A stretch of 64,000 bases of DNA from JAKANT01 sp035502095 (GCA_035502095.1 DATJUX010000040.1:186001-250000), one strand, 5' to 3'. Positions 18,933 to 28,421 are shown, numbered from the stretch's first letter. Translations and numbers: made by a program. Notes: generated from the sequence alone by a model not told the origin.

Positions 18933-21770
18933 ATGAAGAGAATGCTCTTCAATGCCACCCACGCAGAGGAACTGCGGGTGGCGATCGTCGATGGACAGAA
19001 GCTCATCGACATCGATATCGAAACGGCGGGACGCGAACAGCGCAAGTCGAACATCTACAAAGGGGTCGTCACCCGGGTCGAGCCCAGTCTGGAAGCCTGC
19101 TTCGTCGACTACGGCGAGGAGCGGCACGGCTTCCTGCCCTTCAAGGAGATCTCCCGCTCCTACTTCAGGGAGGGAGTCGACGTCCGCAACGCACGGATCC
19201 AGGATGTCCTCAGGGAGGGCCAGGAACTGATCGTCCAGGTCGAAAAGGAGGAGCGCGGCAACAAGGGCGCGGCCCTGACGACCTTCATATCCCTGGCCGG
19301 GCGCTATCTCGTGCTGATGCCCAACAACCCGCGCGGAGGCGGCGTGTCGCGCCGGGTCGAGGGTGAAGACCGGCAGGAATTGCGCGAGGCGGTCGACAAG
19401 CTTGAGCTTCCCGGCGGCATGAGCGTCATCGCGCGCACGGCGGGGATCGGGCGCGCGGTGGAGGAACTGCAGTGGGACCTCAACTACCTGCTGCAGCTGT
19501 GGCACGCGATCGACGAAGCCGCGACGCCCATGTACCGCGATCCGGCCGGCAACTCGATCCGCGACGCGCAGACCGACGGCCAGAAGAACAAGCGCCTCAA
19601 CCCGCCTCCGTTCCTCATCTTCGAGGAATCGAGCCTCGTCATCCGCGCGATCCGCGACTACTTCCATCCCTCCATCGGCGAGATCCTGGTCGACACCGAC
19701 GAGATCGCCGAGCAGGCGCGCCAGTTCATGGCGCACGTGATGCCGGACATGGTCGCGCGCGTCAAGCGCTACAAGGACGACGTCCCGCTTTTCTCTCGGT
19801 TCCAGATCGAGCACCAGATCGAAACCGCCTATTCGCGCACCGTCCCCCTACCGTCCGGGGGCGCGGTCGTGATCGATCACACCGAAGCCCTGGTTGCGAT
19901 CGATGTCAACTCGGCGCGCGCGACCAAGGGCGCGGACATCGAGGAGACCGCCACCAAGACCAACCTCGAAGCCGCCGATGAAGTCGCGCGCCAGTTGCGC
20001 TTGCGCGACCTCGGCGGGCTGATCGTGATCGACTTCATCGACATGGAGGAAGGCAAGAATCAGCGCGCGGTCGAGACGCGGCTGAAAGAAGCGCTGCACT
20101 ACGACCGCGCGCGCGTCCAGATGGGCAAGATCTCGCGTTTCGGCCTGATGGAACTCTCGCGCCAGCGCTTGCGTCCCGCCCTGAACGAAGGCAGTCACGT
20201 CACCTGTCCGCGCTGCAACGGCGTCGGTGTCATCCGCGACACCGAAAGCTCGGCGCTGCACATCCTGCGCATCCTCCAGGAGGAAGCGATGAAGGAAGGG
20301 ACTGCCGCCATCCACGCGCAGGTCCCGGTCGAGGTGGCGACGTTCCTGCTGAACGAAAAGCGCGTCGATATCGCCAAGCTCGAAGCGCGCCTGCGGGTCT
20401 CGATCGTGCTGATCCCGAACAAGTTCCTGGAGACGCCGCACTACAAGGTCGAGCGCCTGCGCCACGATGACGAACGCCTTGAGGCGCCCAAGGCCAGCTT
20501 CGAGCGCGCCGAGACGCCGCCGACCGAAGTGGTTTATGGCGCCGTACAGGGCGACGGCGAGCGGGCGAAGCCGAAACAGGAGGCGGTCGTGCGAGGGATC
20601 ATCCCGATGACGCCGGCGCCCGTCGTGGCGCCTCCCCCGGCCGCTACGCCCACACCGGCGCCACAAATCGTCGTGCCCGTCGCCGAGATTTCCCTTTGGA
20701 ACCGGGTCAAGCGCTGGATCACGGGCGAGCCCGCGCCGCTGCTGGCAGCCGCGCCCGAATCGCCTGCCGTTGCGGCGGCGCCTTCGCGTGAGATGCGCGA
20801 GCGTCCCGGTCAGGAGCAGCGCCAACCGCGCCGCGAGCGGGGCGCGCGCGACGACCGCCGCGAAGACCGGCAGCGCGAGCGCGGACGCGACGCCAAGCGC
20901 GAGGGGCAGCGCGAGTCCCAGGGAGAGACCGCGCGGGCCGACAACCGGCGCGACGAACGTTCGCGCCGCGAAGCCAGATCACGCGGCGGGGCAGACGACC
21001 AGGCCCAGGGTCAACGCGACACCCAGCAACAACCTCGGCGCGGAGATGGCAAGCTCGACGAATCGCGCCGCCGCGACGAACGCGGTCGCGCTCGCGGACA
21101 GCGGCCGGTCGAGGAGGCCGCACCGACGGTCGGCGACACGCCCGCGCAGGAGGCCGTCGCGCCGGTTCCTCCTGTCGCCGGCGCCGAGCCGACGCCCGCC
21201 GCCACGGTCGTGCAGGAAACCACCGCACCGGCCGGCACGGAAGCCGGTGCCGGCGCAGCAACGCAGGGCGAAGAGCGACGCGGTCGACGCCGCCGCCGCC
21301 GCCGCGGTGGACGGACGGACGGCGGAGCACTGCGCGCGGACGCAGAGTCCGCAGCCGGTGCCGACAACAACCTGCCCGCGGGTGAATCGGCCAGCGTTGC
21401 CGATATCGACGACGAAGTCGACGAGCAGATAGTCCCGGCAAAAGCGCCGACGACCGAGGAGCCGCACGCCGGAAGCGCGGGTCCCGCTTCGCCTGCGCCG
21501 GAGGAGCCGGCAACGATCGAGGCGCCGCCCGTCAAGCCGGCACGTGCCGTGAATGCGCCGTTGCCGCTCGATCAACTGCTGCCAATGCTCGAATCGGCCG
21601 GGATGACGCTCGCGCAGACCGACGGCGAGAAGCTTGCCCAGGTGCAGGCCCGCATCGCCGCGGAACCACGCACGGTGCACGTTCCGCGCGAGCGCCCGGA
21701 GCTTCCGCCGCTCGATGTAGGACCCCTGGTCCAGGTCGAGACGCGCCGTAGCGCGGTGCCGCCAGCCTGA
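18933..21770 (+). CDS. rne: Ribonuclease E
   Basis: Endoribonuclease that initiates mRNA decay and processes rRNA and tRNA. 945 aa. Catalytic half: N-terminal MKRMLFNATHAEELRVAI, S1 domain at about 37-125, 5'-sensor/RNase H-like region, DNase I-like catalytic region with acidic residues in VAIDVNSARATKG and VIDFIDME, and the zinc-link cysteines C425 and C428 in TCPRCNGVG that hold the tetramer. From about residue 600 on the protein is disordered, very rich in Arg/Glu/Gln then Ala/Pro, with an RRGRRRRRRRGG basic patch; this is the degradosome scaffold region. The end LVQVETRR is a short conserved motif of betaproteobacterial RNase E. Confidence 0.96.
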   Translation: MKRMLFNATHAEELRVAIVDGQKLIDIDIETAGREQRKSNIYKGVVTRVEPSLEACFVDYGEERHGFLPFKEISRSYFREGVDVRNARIQDVLREGQELIVQVEKEERGNKGAALTTFISLAGRYLVLMPNNPRGGGVSRRVEGEDRQELREAVDKLELPGGMSVIARTAGIGRAVEELQWDLNYLLQLWHAIDEAATPMYRDPAGNSIRDAQTDGQKNKRLNPPPFLIFEESSLVIRAIRDYFHPSIGEILVDTDEIAEQARQFMAHVMPDMVARVKRYKDDVPLFSRFQIEHQIETAYSRTVPLPSGGAVVIDHTEALVAIDVNSARATKGADIEETATKTNLEAADEVARQLRLRDLGGLIVIDFIDMEEGKNQRAVETRLKEALHYDRARVQMGKISRFGLMELSRQRLRPALNEGSHVTCPRCNGVGVIRDTESSALHILRILQEEAMKEGTAAIHAQVPVEVATFLLNEKRVDIAKLEARLRVSIVLIPNKFLETPHYKVERLRHDDERLEAPKASFERAETPPTEVVYGAVQGDGERAKPKQEAVVRGIIPMTPAPVVAPPPAATPTPAPQIVVPVAEISLWNRVKRWITGEPAPLLAAAPESPAVAAAPSREMRERPGQEQRQPRRERGARDDRREDRQRERGRDAKREGQRESQGETARADNRRDERSRREARSRGGADDQAQGQRDTQQQPRRGDGKLDESRRRDERGRARGQRPVEEAAPTVGDTPAQEAVAPVPPVAGAEPTPAATVVQETTAPAGTEAGAGAATQGEERRGRRRRRRRGGRTDGGALRADAESAAGADNNLPAGESASVADIDDEVDEQIVPAKAPTTEEPHAGSAGPASPAPEEPATIEAPPVKPARAVNAPLPLDQLLPMLESAGMTLAQTDGEKLAQVQARIAAEPRTVHVPRERPELPPLDVGPLVQVETRRSAVPPA

Positions 21771-21867
21771 CAGTCGGCGGAAACGGCGCACGCCATCGCA
21801 GCGCGCGCCGCACAAGGCCCCACACGGCGCGTGGCCACGCATCGGCGCCGCTCGCTAACATGCGGCC

Positions 21868-22971
21868 ATGACCGATCGAATCATTCCGATCGCCGATCCG
21901 CGCACGGCGTCGATTCGCCTGCCGGTTGCCGAGAGCGTCGGGGCGGCGCGCGGCCGCGTGGAGGATCGCCGTGGGCGCGCAATGCGTGACCTGCGGATTT
22001 CGGTCACCGATCGCTGCAACTTTCGCTGCACATACTGCATGCCGAAGGAAGTCTTCGACAAGGACTACACCTTCCTTCCGCACGCCGATTTGCTGACCTT
22101 CGAAGAGATCACGCGCCTGGCGCGGCTCTTTATCGACCATGGTGTCGAGAAGATCCGCCTCACCGGCGGCGAGCCGCTCCTGCGCAAGGACATCGAGCGC
22201 CTGATCGCGATGCTCGCCGCACTGAAAACGCCGGATGGCCGTCCGGTCGATCTCACGCTGACGACGAACGGCTCGCTGCTTGCGCGCAAGGCACGCGCGC
22301 TGGTCGATGCGGGGCTGCGCCGTGTCACGGTCTCGCTCGACGGGCTCGACGACGCCGTGTTCCGGCGCATGAACGACGTCGACTTTCCGGTCGGTGCAGT
22401 GCTGGCCGGCATCGATGCCGCTGCGGCCGCGGGCCTGGCTCCCATCAAGGTGAACATGGTCGTTCAGCGCGGCATTAACGAAGACCAGATGCTCCCGATG
22501 GCGCGCCACTTCAGGCAGGCGGGCCACATCCTGCGTTTCATCGAATTCATGGATGTCGGCCGTTCCAACGGCTGGCGCCTCGACGACGTCGTTCCGGCGG
22601 CGGAGATCGTGCGGCGCGTCGGCGCCGAATATCCGCTGCGGCCGCTCGACGCGAACTACACGGGCGAAGTCGCCGAGCGCTGGGCCTACGCGGACGGCAT
22701 GGGAGAAATCGGCGTGATCGCGAGCGTGACGCACGCGTTCTGCGGCGACTGCACGCGCGCGCGCCTGTCCACGGACGGCAAGCTCTACCTCTGCCTGTTT
22801 GCCGAGCAGGGGTACGACCTGCGCAAGCTGCTGCGCTCGGGGGGCGACGACGGCCGGGTTTCGGCGGCTATTGGCAGCATCTGGCACGCGCGTGCCGATC
22901 GTTACTCTGAGTCGCGCGGTGCTGCGACCGCGGGTCTGAAGAGGATCGAGATGTCGTACATCGGGGGTTGA
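21868..22971 (+). CDS. moaA: GTP 3',8-cyclase MoaA
   Basis: Radical SAM enzyme for the first step of molybdopterin synthesis. 367 aa. The N-terminal [4Fe-4S] motif is C50-x3-C54-x2-C57 (DRCNFRCTYCMP), followed by TGGEPLLRKD. The C-terminal cluster cysteines are in FCGDCTRARLSTDGKLYLCLF, and the protein ends with the required double glycine (IGG). About 35 extra N-terminal residues precede the core. It is 39 bases before a moeA paralogue. Confidence 0.97.
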   Translation: MTDRIIPIADPRTASIRLPVAESVGAARGRVEDRRGRAMRDLRISVTDRCNFRCTYCMPKEVFDKDYTFLPHADLLTFEEITRLARLFIDHGVEKIRLTGGEPLLRKDIERLIAMLAALKTPDGRPVDLTLTTNGSLLARKARALVDAGLRRVTVSLDGLDDAVFRRMNDVDFPVGAVLAGIDAAAAAGLAPIKVNMVVQRGINEDQMLPMARHFRQAGHILRFIEFMDVGRSNGWRLDDVVPAAEIVRRVGAEYPLRPLDANYTGEVAERWAYADGMGEIGVIASVTHAFCGDCTRARLSTDGKLYLCLFAEQGYDLRKLLRSGGDDGRVSAAIGSIWHARADRYSESRGAATAGLKRIEMSYIGG

Positions 22972-23010
22972 TCGCCCGCCGGCGCCAGCGCGCGACGTGC
23001 CACCGGCACC

Positions 23011-24234
23011 ATGAGCGACAAGCCCGAACTCGACGCCCAGGCCGCCCTTGCCTTCATGTGCGGGCGGGCCGCACCGATCGCCGAGCACGAGGACGTGGAA
23101 CTGGCCAGTGCGACCGGAACCATCCTCGCGGGCGACCTGATCGCGCGGGTCGATCATCCCGGCTTCGCCAATTCGGCGATGGACGGTTACGCCGTCCGGA
23201 CCGGCGACTGCCGGGGGCGGAGTCGATTGCGGATTGCCGGCACGGCATTCGCTGGCCATGCATACACGCCCGCGCTGCAAGCTGGCGAGGCCGTGCGCAT
23301 CATGACCGGGGCACCGTTGCCGCCGGGCGCCGACGCGGTCGTGCCACAGGAGGACGCACGTCGCGAAGGTGACCTCGTCGAGGTCGCTTGCGCAGTCACG
23401 CCGGGACAATTCGTGCGTCCGAGGGGCGAGCACGTGGCGGCGGGCGAGGTGATCCTGGCGCGAGCAACCACGCTGCGCGCGCCGGAGATCGGACTGGCAA
23501 CTGCGGTCGGCATCACACGCGCCGAAGTTTTTCGGCGGCTGCGCGTGGCAATCGCTTCGACCGGTGACGAACTCGCCGACCCACCGCTGCCGCTCGCCCC
23601 AGGCGCGAGCTACGACGGCAACCGACCTCTCCTTGCCGCTGCGTGTCGCGCGGCCGGCTTCAGCGCGTTCGATCTCGGTATTTGTCCGGATCGTGCCGGG
23701 GAGTTTGCGCGCCTGATCGAGCGTGCGCGCGCCAGCGCCGTCGACGTGCTGCTCGTGATCGGTGGCACGGCGCTCGGAGACGCGGACGTGGTCCGCCAGT
23801 CACAAGCGGTACGGTTCCTGCCCGTGGACATTCGTCCCGGACGCGGCATCACCTTCGGCGACTTCAGCCGCCCCGGCCGTCGATTGACGTTGATCGGAGT
23901 CCCCGGAAACGCGGTTCCGGCCTTCGTGACATTTCACTTGATCGTGCTGCCGGCCCTGCGCCACTTTGCCGGAGGCATCGCGCGGGTTCCCGAGCACCTT
24001 CCCATCCCGCTCGCCGTCGATGTCGCATGCCGCGCGGCTTGCATCGAATATCGACGCGGCCGTCTGGAGCGCGATGCGGCGGGCACCCTTGCGGTACGGC
24101 CGCTCGAACGCCAGGGCGCAGCGATGTTGCGCACGATCGTCGAAGCGGACGTCTTGATCGCGGCCGGACCCAGGGCGCTTTACCGCGCCGGCGAGCGGAT
24201 CGGTGTCGTTCTGCTCGCGAGTCTCCCGGGCTGA
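23011..24234 (+). CDS. Divergent MoeA-like molybdopterin molybdenumtransferase
   Basis: 407-aa MoeA-family protein. Four-domain layout is recognisable: SAMDGYAV at ~56-63, RIMTGAPLPPGADAVV, ASTGDEL and the C-terminal domain. The active-site motifs differ from canonical MoeA: GGTALGDADVV replaces SGGVSVGDYD, and GVPGNAVPAF replaces GLPGNPVSAF, so the second conserved Pro is lost. The second MoeA (47856-49049) keeps the canonical forms. It may have a different specificity or a regulatory role; it lies directly after moaA and before the carboxyltransferase gene. Confidence 0.82.
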   Translation: MSDKPELDAQAALAFMCGRAAPIAEHEDVELASATGTILAGDLIARVDHPGFANSAMDGYAVRTGDCRGRSRLRIAGTAFAGHAYTPALQAGEAVRIMTGAPLPPGADAVVPQEDARREGDLVEVACAVTPGQFVRPRGEHVAAGEVILARATTLRAPEIGLATAVGITRAEVFRRLRVAIASTGDELADPPLPLAPGASYDGNRPLLAAACRAAGFSAFDLGICPDRAGEFARLIERARASAVDVLLVIGGTALGDADVVRQSQAVRFLPVDIRPGRGITFGDFSRPGRRLTLIGVPGNAVPAFVTFHLIVLPALRHFAGGIARVPEHLPIPLAVDVACRAACIEYRRGRLERDAAGTLAVRPLERQGAAMLRTIVEADVLIAAGPRALYRAGERIGVVLLASLPG

Positions 24235-24313
24235 ACCGGGTCGTGGCTTGCCCGACGGCGACGATGCGTGTAAGAAGCCGCCGGCCCCGGGGGCGAAGCG
24301 ACGAGGAGATGCG

Positions 24314-25858
24314 GTGACCTGGGAGAAGGAACTCGACGAGATCGCCCGCCGGCGCGAATTGGCTTTCCGCATGGGAGGAGCGGAAAAGGTCGCCCGCCAG
24401 CACGCGAGCGGCAAGCTCACCGTGCGCGAGCGCATCGACGCTCTGCTCGACGCCGGGTCGTTCCGCGAGATCGGAACCATCGCCGGTGCCGCGCGCTACG
24501 ACGGCACGCAGCTCGTGGACTTTGTTCCGGCGAACCAGGTCGCCGGCCACGGCACGATCGACGCACGGCCGGTCGCGGTCGTCGGCGACGATTTCACGGT
24601 GCGCGGCGGTGCCGCGGACGCGAGCATCTACGAAAAGCTCCTCTATCCCGAGCGCCTGGCGCACGACCTGAGGATGCCGATCGTGCGCCTCGTGGATGGC
24701 ACCGGCGGCGGCGGCTCGGTGCGCACGCTCGAGGACAAGGGCTTCACGTACGTGCCCGCTCTGCCGGGCTGGCATATCCTCGACGCGAATCTGACCCGCG
24801 TGCCGGTCGTCGGGCTGGCGCTCGGCTCGGTCGCCGGGCTCGGCGCTGCGCGCGTCGCCGCCAGTCACTATTCGTTGATGGTGCGCGAGACCGCGCAGAT
24901 CTTCGCGGCAGGCCCGCCTGTGGTCGCGCAGGCGGGACAGCCGGTGACCAAGGAAGAACTGGGTGGCAGCCAGCTGCACGCGCGCAACGGCACGGTCGAC
25001 GACGAGGTCGACTCCGAACGCGCCGCATTCGAGCGCACGCACCGCTTCCTGTCCTACCTGCCGCGTTCGGTGTACGAACTGCCGGCGCGATCCTCATGCG
25101 CCGACGATGCACGGCGCCGCGACGAGGCACTCCTGTCGATCGTGCCGCACGACGAGCGCAAGGTGTACGCGATGCGCGCAATCGTCGACGCGATCGTCGA
25201 TCGGGGAACGTTCTTCGAGATCGGTCGCCTCTGGGGCCGCTCGGTGATATGCGGCCTCGCCCGTTTCAGCGGTGTGGCATGCGCCGTGCTCGCAAGCGAT
25301 CCCTACCACTATGGCGGCGCCTGGACGCGTGCCTCGAGCGAGAAGCTGGCACGCATGGTCGATGTCGCCGATACATTCCACCTGCCGATCGTGCATCTGG
25401 TCGATGTACCGGGTTTCCAGATCGGGGTCGATGCCGAGCGGGCGGCGACGATCCGCGCCGGAGTGCGCGCCATGTCCGCCATCGAACGGTCGACCGTGCC
25501 CTGGTGCACGATCCTCGTCCGCAAGTGCTTCGGCGTCGCCGGCGCGGCCAACCGCCCCGCGGGCCGACTGTCGATTCGCTACGCGTGGCCGTCGGGATCG
25601 TGGGGCTCGCTCCCGATCGCGGGCGGCCTCGAGGCGGCGTATCGCGCCGACCTCGAGGCGGCGCCGGACCCGGACGAGATGCGCACCCGCATCGAAGCAC
25701 GATTGCGCGCGGTCACCTCGCCGGCGCGCTCCGCCGAGCGGTTCAGCATCGAAGAGATCATCGATCCGCGCGACACGCGACGTCTGGTCTGCGAATTTGC
25801 CGACCTGTCGCTGCACGCGCTGACGCCGGGTCCGTCCAGCCAGCCCTATCGCCCATGA
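24314..25858 (+). CDS. Acyl-CoA carboxylase, carboxyltransferase subunit
   Basis: 514 aa from GTG 24314 (GAGGAGA Shine-Dalgarno 4 bases upstream). It has the N and C crotonase-like halves of biotin-dependent carboxyltransferases: KLTVRERIDALLDAGSF, VDGTGGGGS, VAGLGAARVAASHYSLMV, then VDVPGFQIGVDAERAATIR and RKCFGVAGAANRP. The last region replaces the usual KAYGGAY-type stretch of propionyl- and methylcrotonyl-CoA carboxylases, so the acyl substrate is not clear. It is coupled by ATGA to a small biotin carrier. No biotin carboxylase gene is within this window. Confidence 0.85.
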   Translation: MTWEKELDEIARRRELAFRMGGAEKVARQHASGKLTVRERIDALLDAGSFREIGTIAGAARYDGTQLVDFVPANQVAGHGTIDARPVAVVGDDFTVRGGAADASIYEKLLYPERLAHDLRMPIVRLVDGTGGGGSVRTLEDKGFTYVPALPGWHILDANLTRVPVVGLALGSVAGLGAARVAASHYSLMVRETAQIFAAGPPVVAQAGQPVTKEELGGSQLHARNGTVDDEVDSERAAFERTHRFLSYLPRSVYELPARSSCADDARRRDEALLSIVPHDERKVYAMRAIVDAIVDRGTFFEIGRLWGRSVICGLARFSGVACAVLASDPYHYGGAWTRASSEKLARMVDVADTFHLPIVHLVDVPGFQIGVDAERAATIRAGVRAMSAIERSTVPWCTILVRKCFGVAGAANRPAGRLSIRYAWPSGSWGSLPIAGGLEAAYRADLEAAPDPDEMRTRIEARLRAVTSPARSAERFSIEEIIDPRDTRRLVCEFADLSLHALTPGPSSQPYRP

Positions 25859-26070
25859 AACGCCTGCTCAGCCCCGTCAGCGGCGTGTTGCGCGCGTATC
25901 TCGTTACCGTCGGCGCGCGGGTTTCGCCCGACACCGAGGTCGCCCTCGTCGAATCGATGAAGATGGAACTCCCCGTGCTGGCAGAGTTCAGCGGCCGCGT
26001 CACCGCGCTGCTCGCCGACCCGCCGGCGGTGATCCAGGAAGGTCAGCCGTTGCTGGAACTTGGTGCCTGA
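25855..26070 (+). CDS. Biotin carboxyl carrier protein (short)
   Basis: 71-aa single biotinyl domain. Biotin-accepting K36 in VESMKMEL; conserved PVSGVL at the start and the QEGQPLLEL end complete the fold. There is no N-terminal Pro/Ala linker as in AccB, so it is a minimal free-standing carrier. It overlaps the carboxyltransferase stop (ATGA), implying equimolar synthesis. Its own stop codon lies in the loop of a 7-bp hairpin. Confidence 0.88.
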   Translation: MKRLLSPVSGVLRAYLVTVGARVSPDTEVALVESMKMELPVLAEFSGRVTALLADPPAVIQEGQPLLELGA

Positions 26071-26078
26071 CGCACCAA
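26060..26078. terminator. Hairpin between convergent carrier and aceB genes
   Basis: Perfect 7-bp inverted repeat TTGGTGC/GCACCAA (26060-26066 and 26072-26078) with loop CTGAC that contains the carrier's TGA. Only 15 bases separate the two convergent stops, so the hairpin could serve both strands. No U-tract follows on either strand, so intrinsic termination is uncertain. Confidence 0.4.
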
Positions 26079-26085
26079 TGCCGCA

Positions 26086-27669
26086 CTACTCGAGTTCCTC
26101 GTACAAGGGCAGCGTCAGGAATTCGGCAAAGGAGTCGGACGTACTCATCTTCGCGAAGATCTGAGCGGCACGGTCGTAGCTCGGCGCGGGATCTCCCACC
26201 ACCTGCTTCACCTTGGCAAGTTCCTCCGGAATCAGCGCCCGCACGAGCGCAGCGTCGACCTTGCGTCCATCCTCGAGCTTGCCCTTGGGCGAACGAATCC
26301 ACTGCCAGACCTGCGAGCGCGAGATCTCGGCGGTGGCCGCATCTTCCATCAAGTTGTGGATCGGAACGCAGCCATTGCCGGCGAGCCAAGATCCCAGGTA
26401 ATGGATGCCCACGTTGATGTTCATGCGCAATCCGGCCTCGGTGATGGGAGACTCGGGCTGGAAATTCATCAGATCCGCGGCGGTCACCTGCACGTCGTCG
26501 CGCTGCCGGTCGATCTGGTTCGGGCGCGCGCCGAGCACCTTGACGAACTCTTCCATCGCGATGGGCACCAGTCCCGGATGGGCAACCCATCCGCCGTCGT
26601 AGCCGTCGGTCGCGTCGCGCGCCTTGTCGGCGCGCACGCCTGCCAGCGCCCTTTCGTTCGCTGCGGGATCGTTCTTGATGGGGATCAGCGCGCTCATGCC
26701 GCCGATGGCGGGGGCATTGCGCTTGTGACAGGTCTTGAGCAGCAGCAGCGCGTAGGACCGCATGAATGGCGCCGTCATCGTCACCAGCGCCCGGTTGGCG
26801 AGGCAGAAGTTGCGGTCCATCTTGAACTTCTTGATGCAGGAGAAGATGTAGTCCCAACGCCCTGCGTTCAGCCCCGCCGAGTGTTCGCGCAACTCGTGCA
26901 GGATCTCGTCCATCTCGAACGCGGCCAGGATCGTCTCGATCAGCACCGTCGCCCTGATCGTGCCCCGCGGGAGACCCAGATGCTCCTGCGTCATCACGAA
27001 GATTTCATTCCACAACCTCGCTTCGAGATGCGACTCGAGCTTTGCAAGATAGAAATACGGACCGCTGCCGCGCGCGATCAGCTCCTTCGCGTTGTGAAAC
27101 ATGAACAAGGCGAAGTCGAAAATCCCGCCCGAAACACGCGCGCCGTCGACGCTCACGTGCTTTTCGTCGAGGTGCCACCCGCGCGGCCTGACGACGAGGG
27201 TAGCGGTCCTGTCGTTGAGCCGGTACGACTTGCCGCCCTGCTCCAGCGTGATCGTGCGCCGGATCGCTTCGCTGACGTTGATCTGGCCGGTGATCTGGTT
27301 GTCCCAGTTCGGCGTGTTGCTGTCCTCGAAGTCGGTCATGTAAGCGTCCGCCCCGGAGTTCAGCGCGTTGATGATCATCTTGCGTTCGACCGGGCCGGTG
27401 ATCTCGACCCGCCGGCGCTGCAGGTCCGCAGGGATCGGCGCGATGGTCCAGTCCCCTTCGCGCACGTGGCGGGTTTCGGCGAGGAAATCGGGGCGTTCGC
27501 CGGCGTCGAGACGCCTGGCGCGTTCCGCGCGCCGGGCAAGCAGCTCCTTGCGGCGCGGTTCGAACGTGCGGTGCAGCTTGGCGATCAGCGCGAGCGCATC
27601 TGCCGTAAGGATACGGTCGAAGCCAGGCTTCAACGGCGCCTGGATTGCGACACCGTGCGGCAGGGTCAT
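26086..27669 (-). CDS. aceB: Malate synthase A
   Basis: Condenses glyoxylate and acetyl-CoA to malate in the glyoxylate shunt. 527 aa, the length of the A isoform. Seen: FLAETRHVREGDWT, DFEDSNTPNW, catalytic-core RPRGWHLDEKH, LIETILAAFEMDEILHEL and GWVAHPGL. Isoform G would be ~720 aa. It follows the HAD dehalogenase gene by 12 bases and is probably cotranscribed with it, not directly with aceA. Confidence 0.96.
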   Translation of the reverse strand: MTLPHGVAIQAPLKPGFDRILTADALALIAKLHRTFEPRRKELLARRAERARRLDAGERPDFLAETRHVREGDWTIAPIPADLQRRRVEITGPVERKMIINALNSGADAYMTDFEDSNTPNWDNQITGQINVSEAIRRTITLEQGGKSYRLNDRTATLVVRPRGWHLDEKHVSVDGARVSGGIFDFALFMFHNAKELIARGSGPYFYLAKLESHLEARLWNEIFVMTQEHLGLPRGTIRATVLIETILAAFEMDEILHELREHSAGLNAGRWDYIFSCIKKFKMDRNFCLANRALVTMTAPFMRSYALLLLKTCHKRNAPAIGGMSALIPIKNDPAANERALAGVRADKARDATDGYDGGWVAHPGLVPIAMEEFVKVLGARPNQIDRQRDDVQVTAADLMNFQPESPITEAGLRMNINVGIHYLGSWLAGNGCVPIHNLMEDAATAEISRSQVWQWIRSPKGKLEDGRKVDAALVRALIPEELAKVKQVVGDPAPSYDRAAQIFAKMSTSDSFAEFLTLPLYEELE

Positions 27670-27681
27670 CGTGAAACTCTC

Positions 27682-28371
27682 CTAGGTTGCGGGTTGCAGC
27701 TGCTTGCTCAGGAAGTCCGTCGCCACCTCGAGCGTGCGGCCCGTCACGTGCGGTGCCGCGCCGAGACGTTCGGGCGGCGCGCCGTTGCGGTTGACCCAGC
27801 ACGTTCTGTACCCGTACCAAGTGGCGCACGACGCGTCCCAGCCGTTGCTGGAAATGAAGAAGATGTTCCCGGGCGGGCAGCCGAGCGTCTGCGGGCCCAG
27901 CCCGTACGCCGCCGGCGCGGTCTTGTACGCGCGCACCTGATCGGCGGACAGGATGACGTCGAAGTACTCGTCCAGCTGGGCGGCGTGCAGCGCGTCCTCG
28001 AGCAGGCCCGGATCACCGTTGCTGAGCACCCCCATCGTCAGACCCGTGTGCTGGATCCTCCGCAATGCCGGCACGACGTCGGAAAAGGCCGAAAGCTGCG
28101 TGTACTCGTGCATCAACAAGCCGCGTGCTGCCGCGTCGAGGGGCAGGTGCAGCGCATCGCAGGCGTACAGCAGGGCATCCTCGGTCACCTGCGTGAACGG
28201 CACGTACCGGTCGCACAGCGTGCGCAGGCGCGTGTATTCGAGTTGCTTCTCGCGCCACAACTGAGACAACCGCGGGCCATTGCCGGGAAACAATTGCTCG
28301 GCACGTGCCGCGACGGAATGCACGTCGAGCAGGGTGCCGAACACGTCCACCAAGACCGCACGGATGCCCAT
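27682..28371 (-). CDS. Haloacid dehalogenase type II
   Basis: 229-aa HAD-superfamily hydrolase of the L-2-haloacid dehalogenase type. Nucleophile D9 in LVDVFGTLLD, motif II MGVLSNGDP, catalytic Lys in YKTAPAAY and motif III FFISSNGWDASCAT, which is characteristic of 2-haloalkanoate dehalogenases. Lies between aceA and aceB. It would give a hydroxy acid such as glycolate from a haloacetate, which fits feeding into glyoxylate, but the substrate is inferred only from the family. Confidence 0.88.
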   Translation of the reverse strand: MGIRAVLVDVFGTLLDVHSVAARAEQLFPGNGPRLSQLWREKQLEYTRLRTLCDRYVPFTQVTEDALLYACDALHLPLDAAARGLLMHEYTQLSAFSDVVPALRRIQHTGLTMGVLSNGDPGLLEDALHAAQLDEYFDVILSADQVRAYKTAPAAYGLGPQTLGCPPGNIFFISSNGWDASCATWYGYRTCWVNRNGAPPERLGAAPHVTGRTLEVATDFLSKQLQPAT

Positions 28372-28421
28372 TGTTCCTCCTTGTCGTGGTTTCTGGTTCG
28401 CCGGGAAAGGCCAACCGGCCC

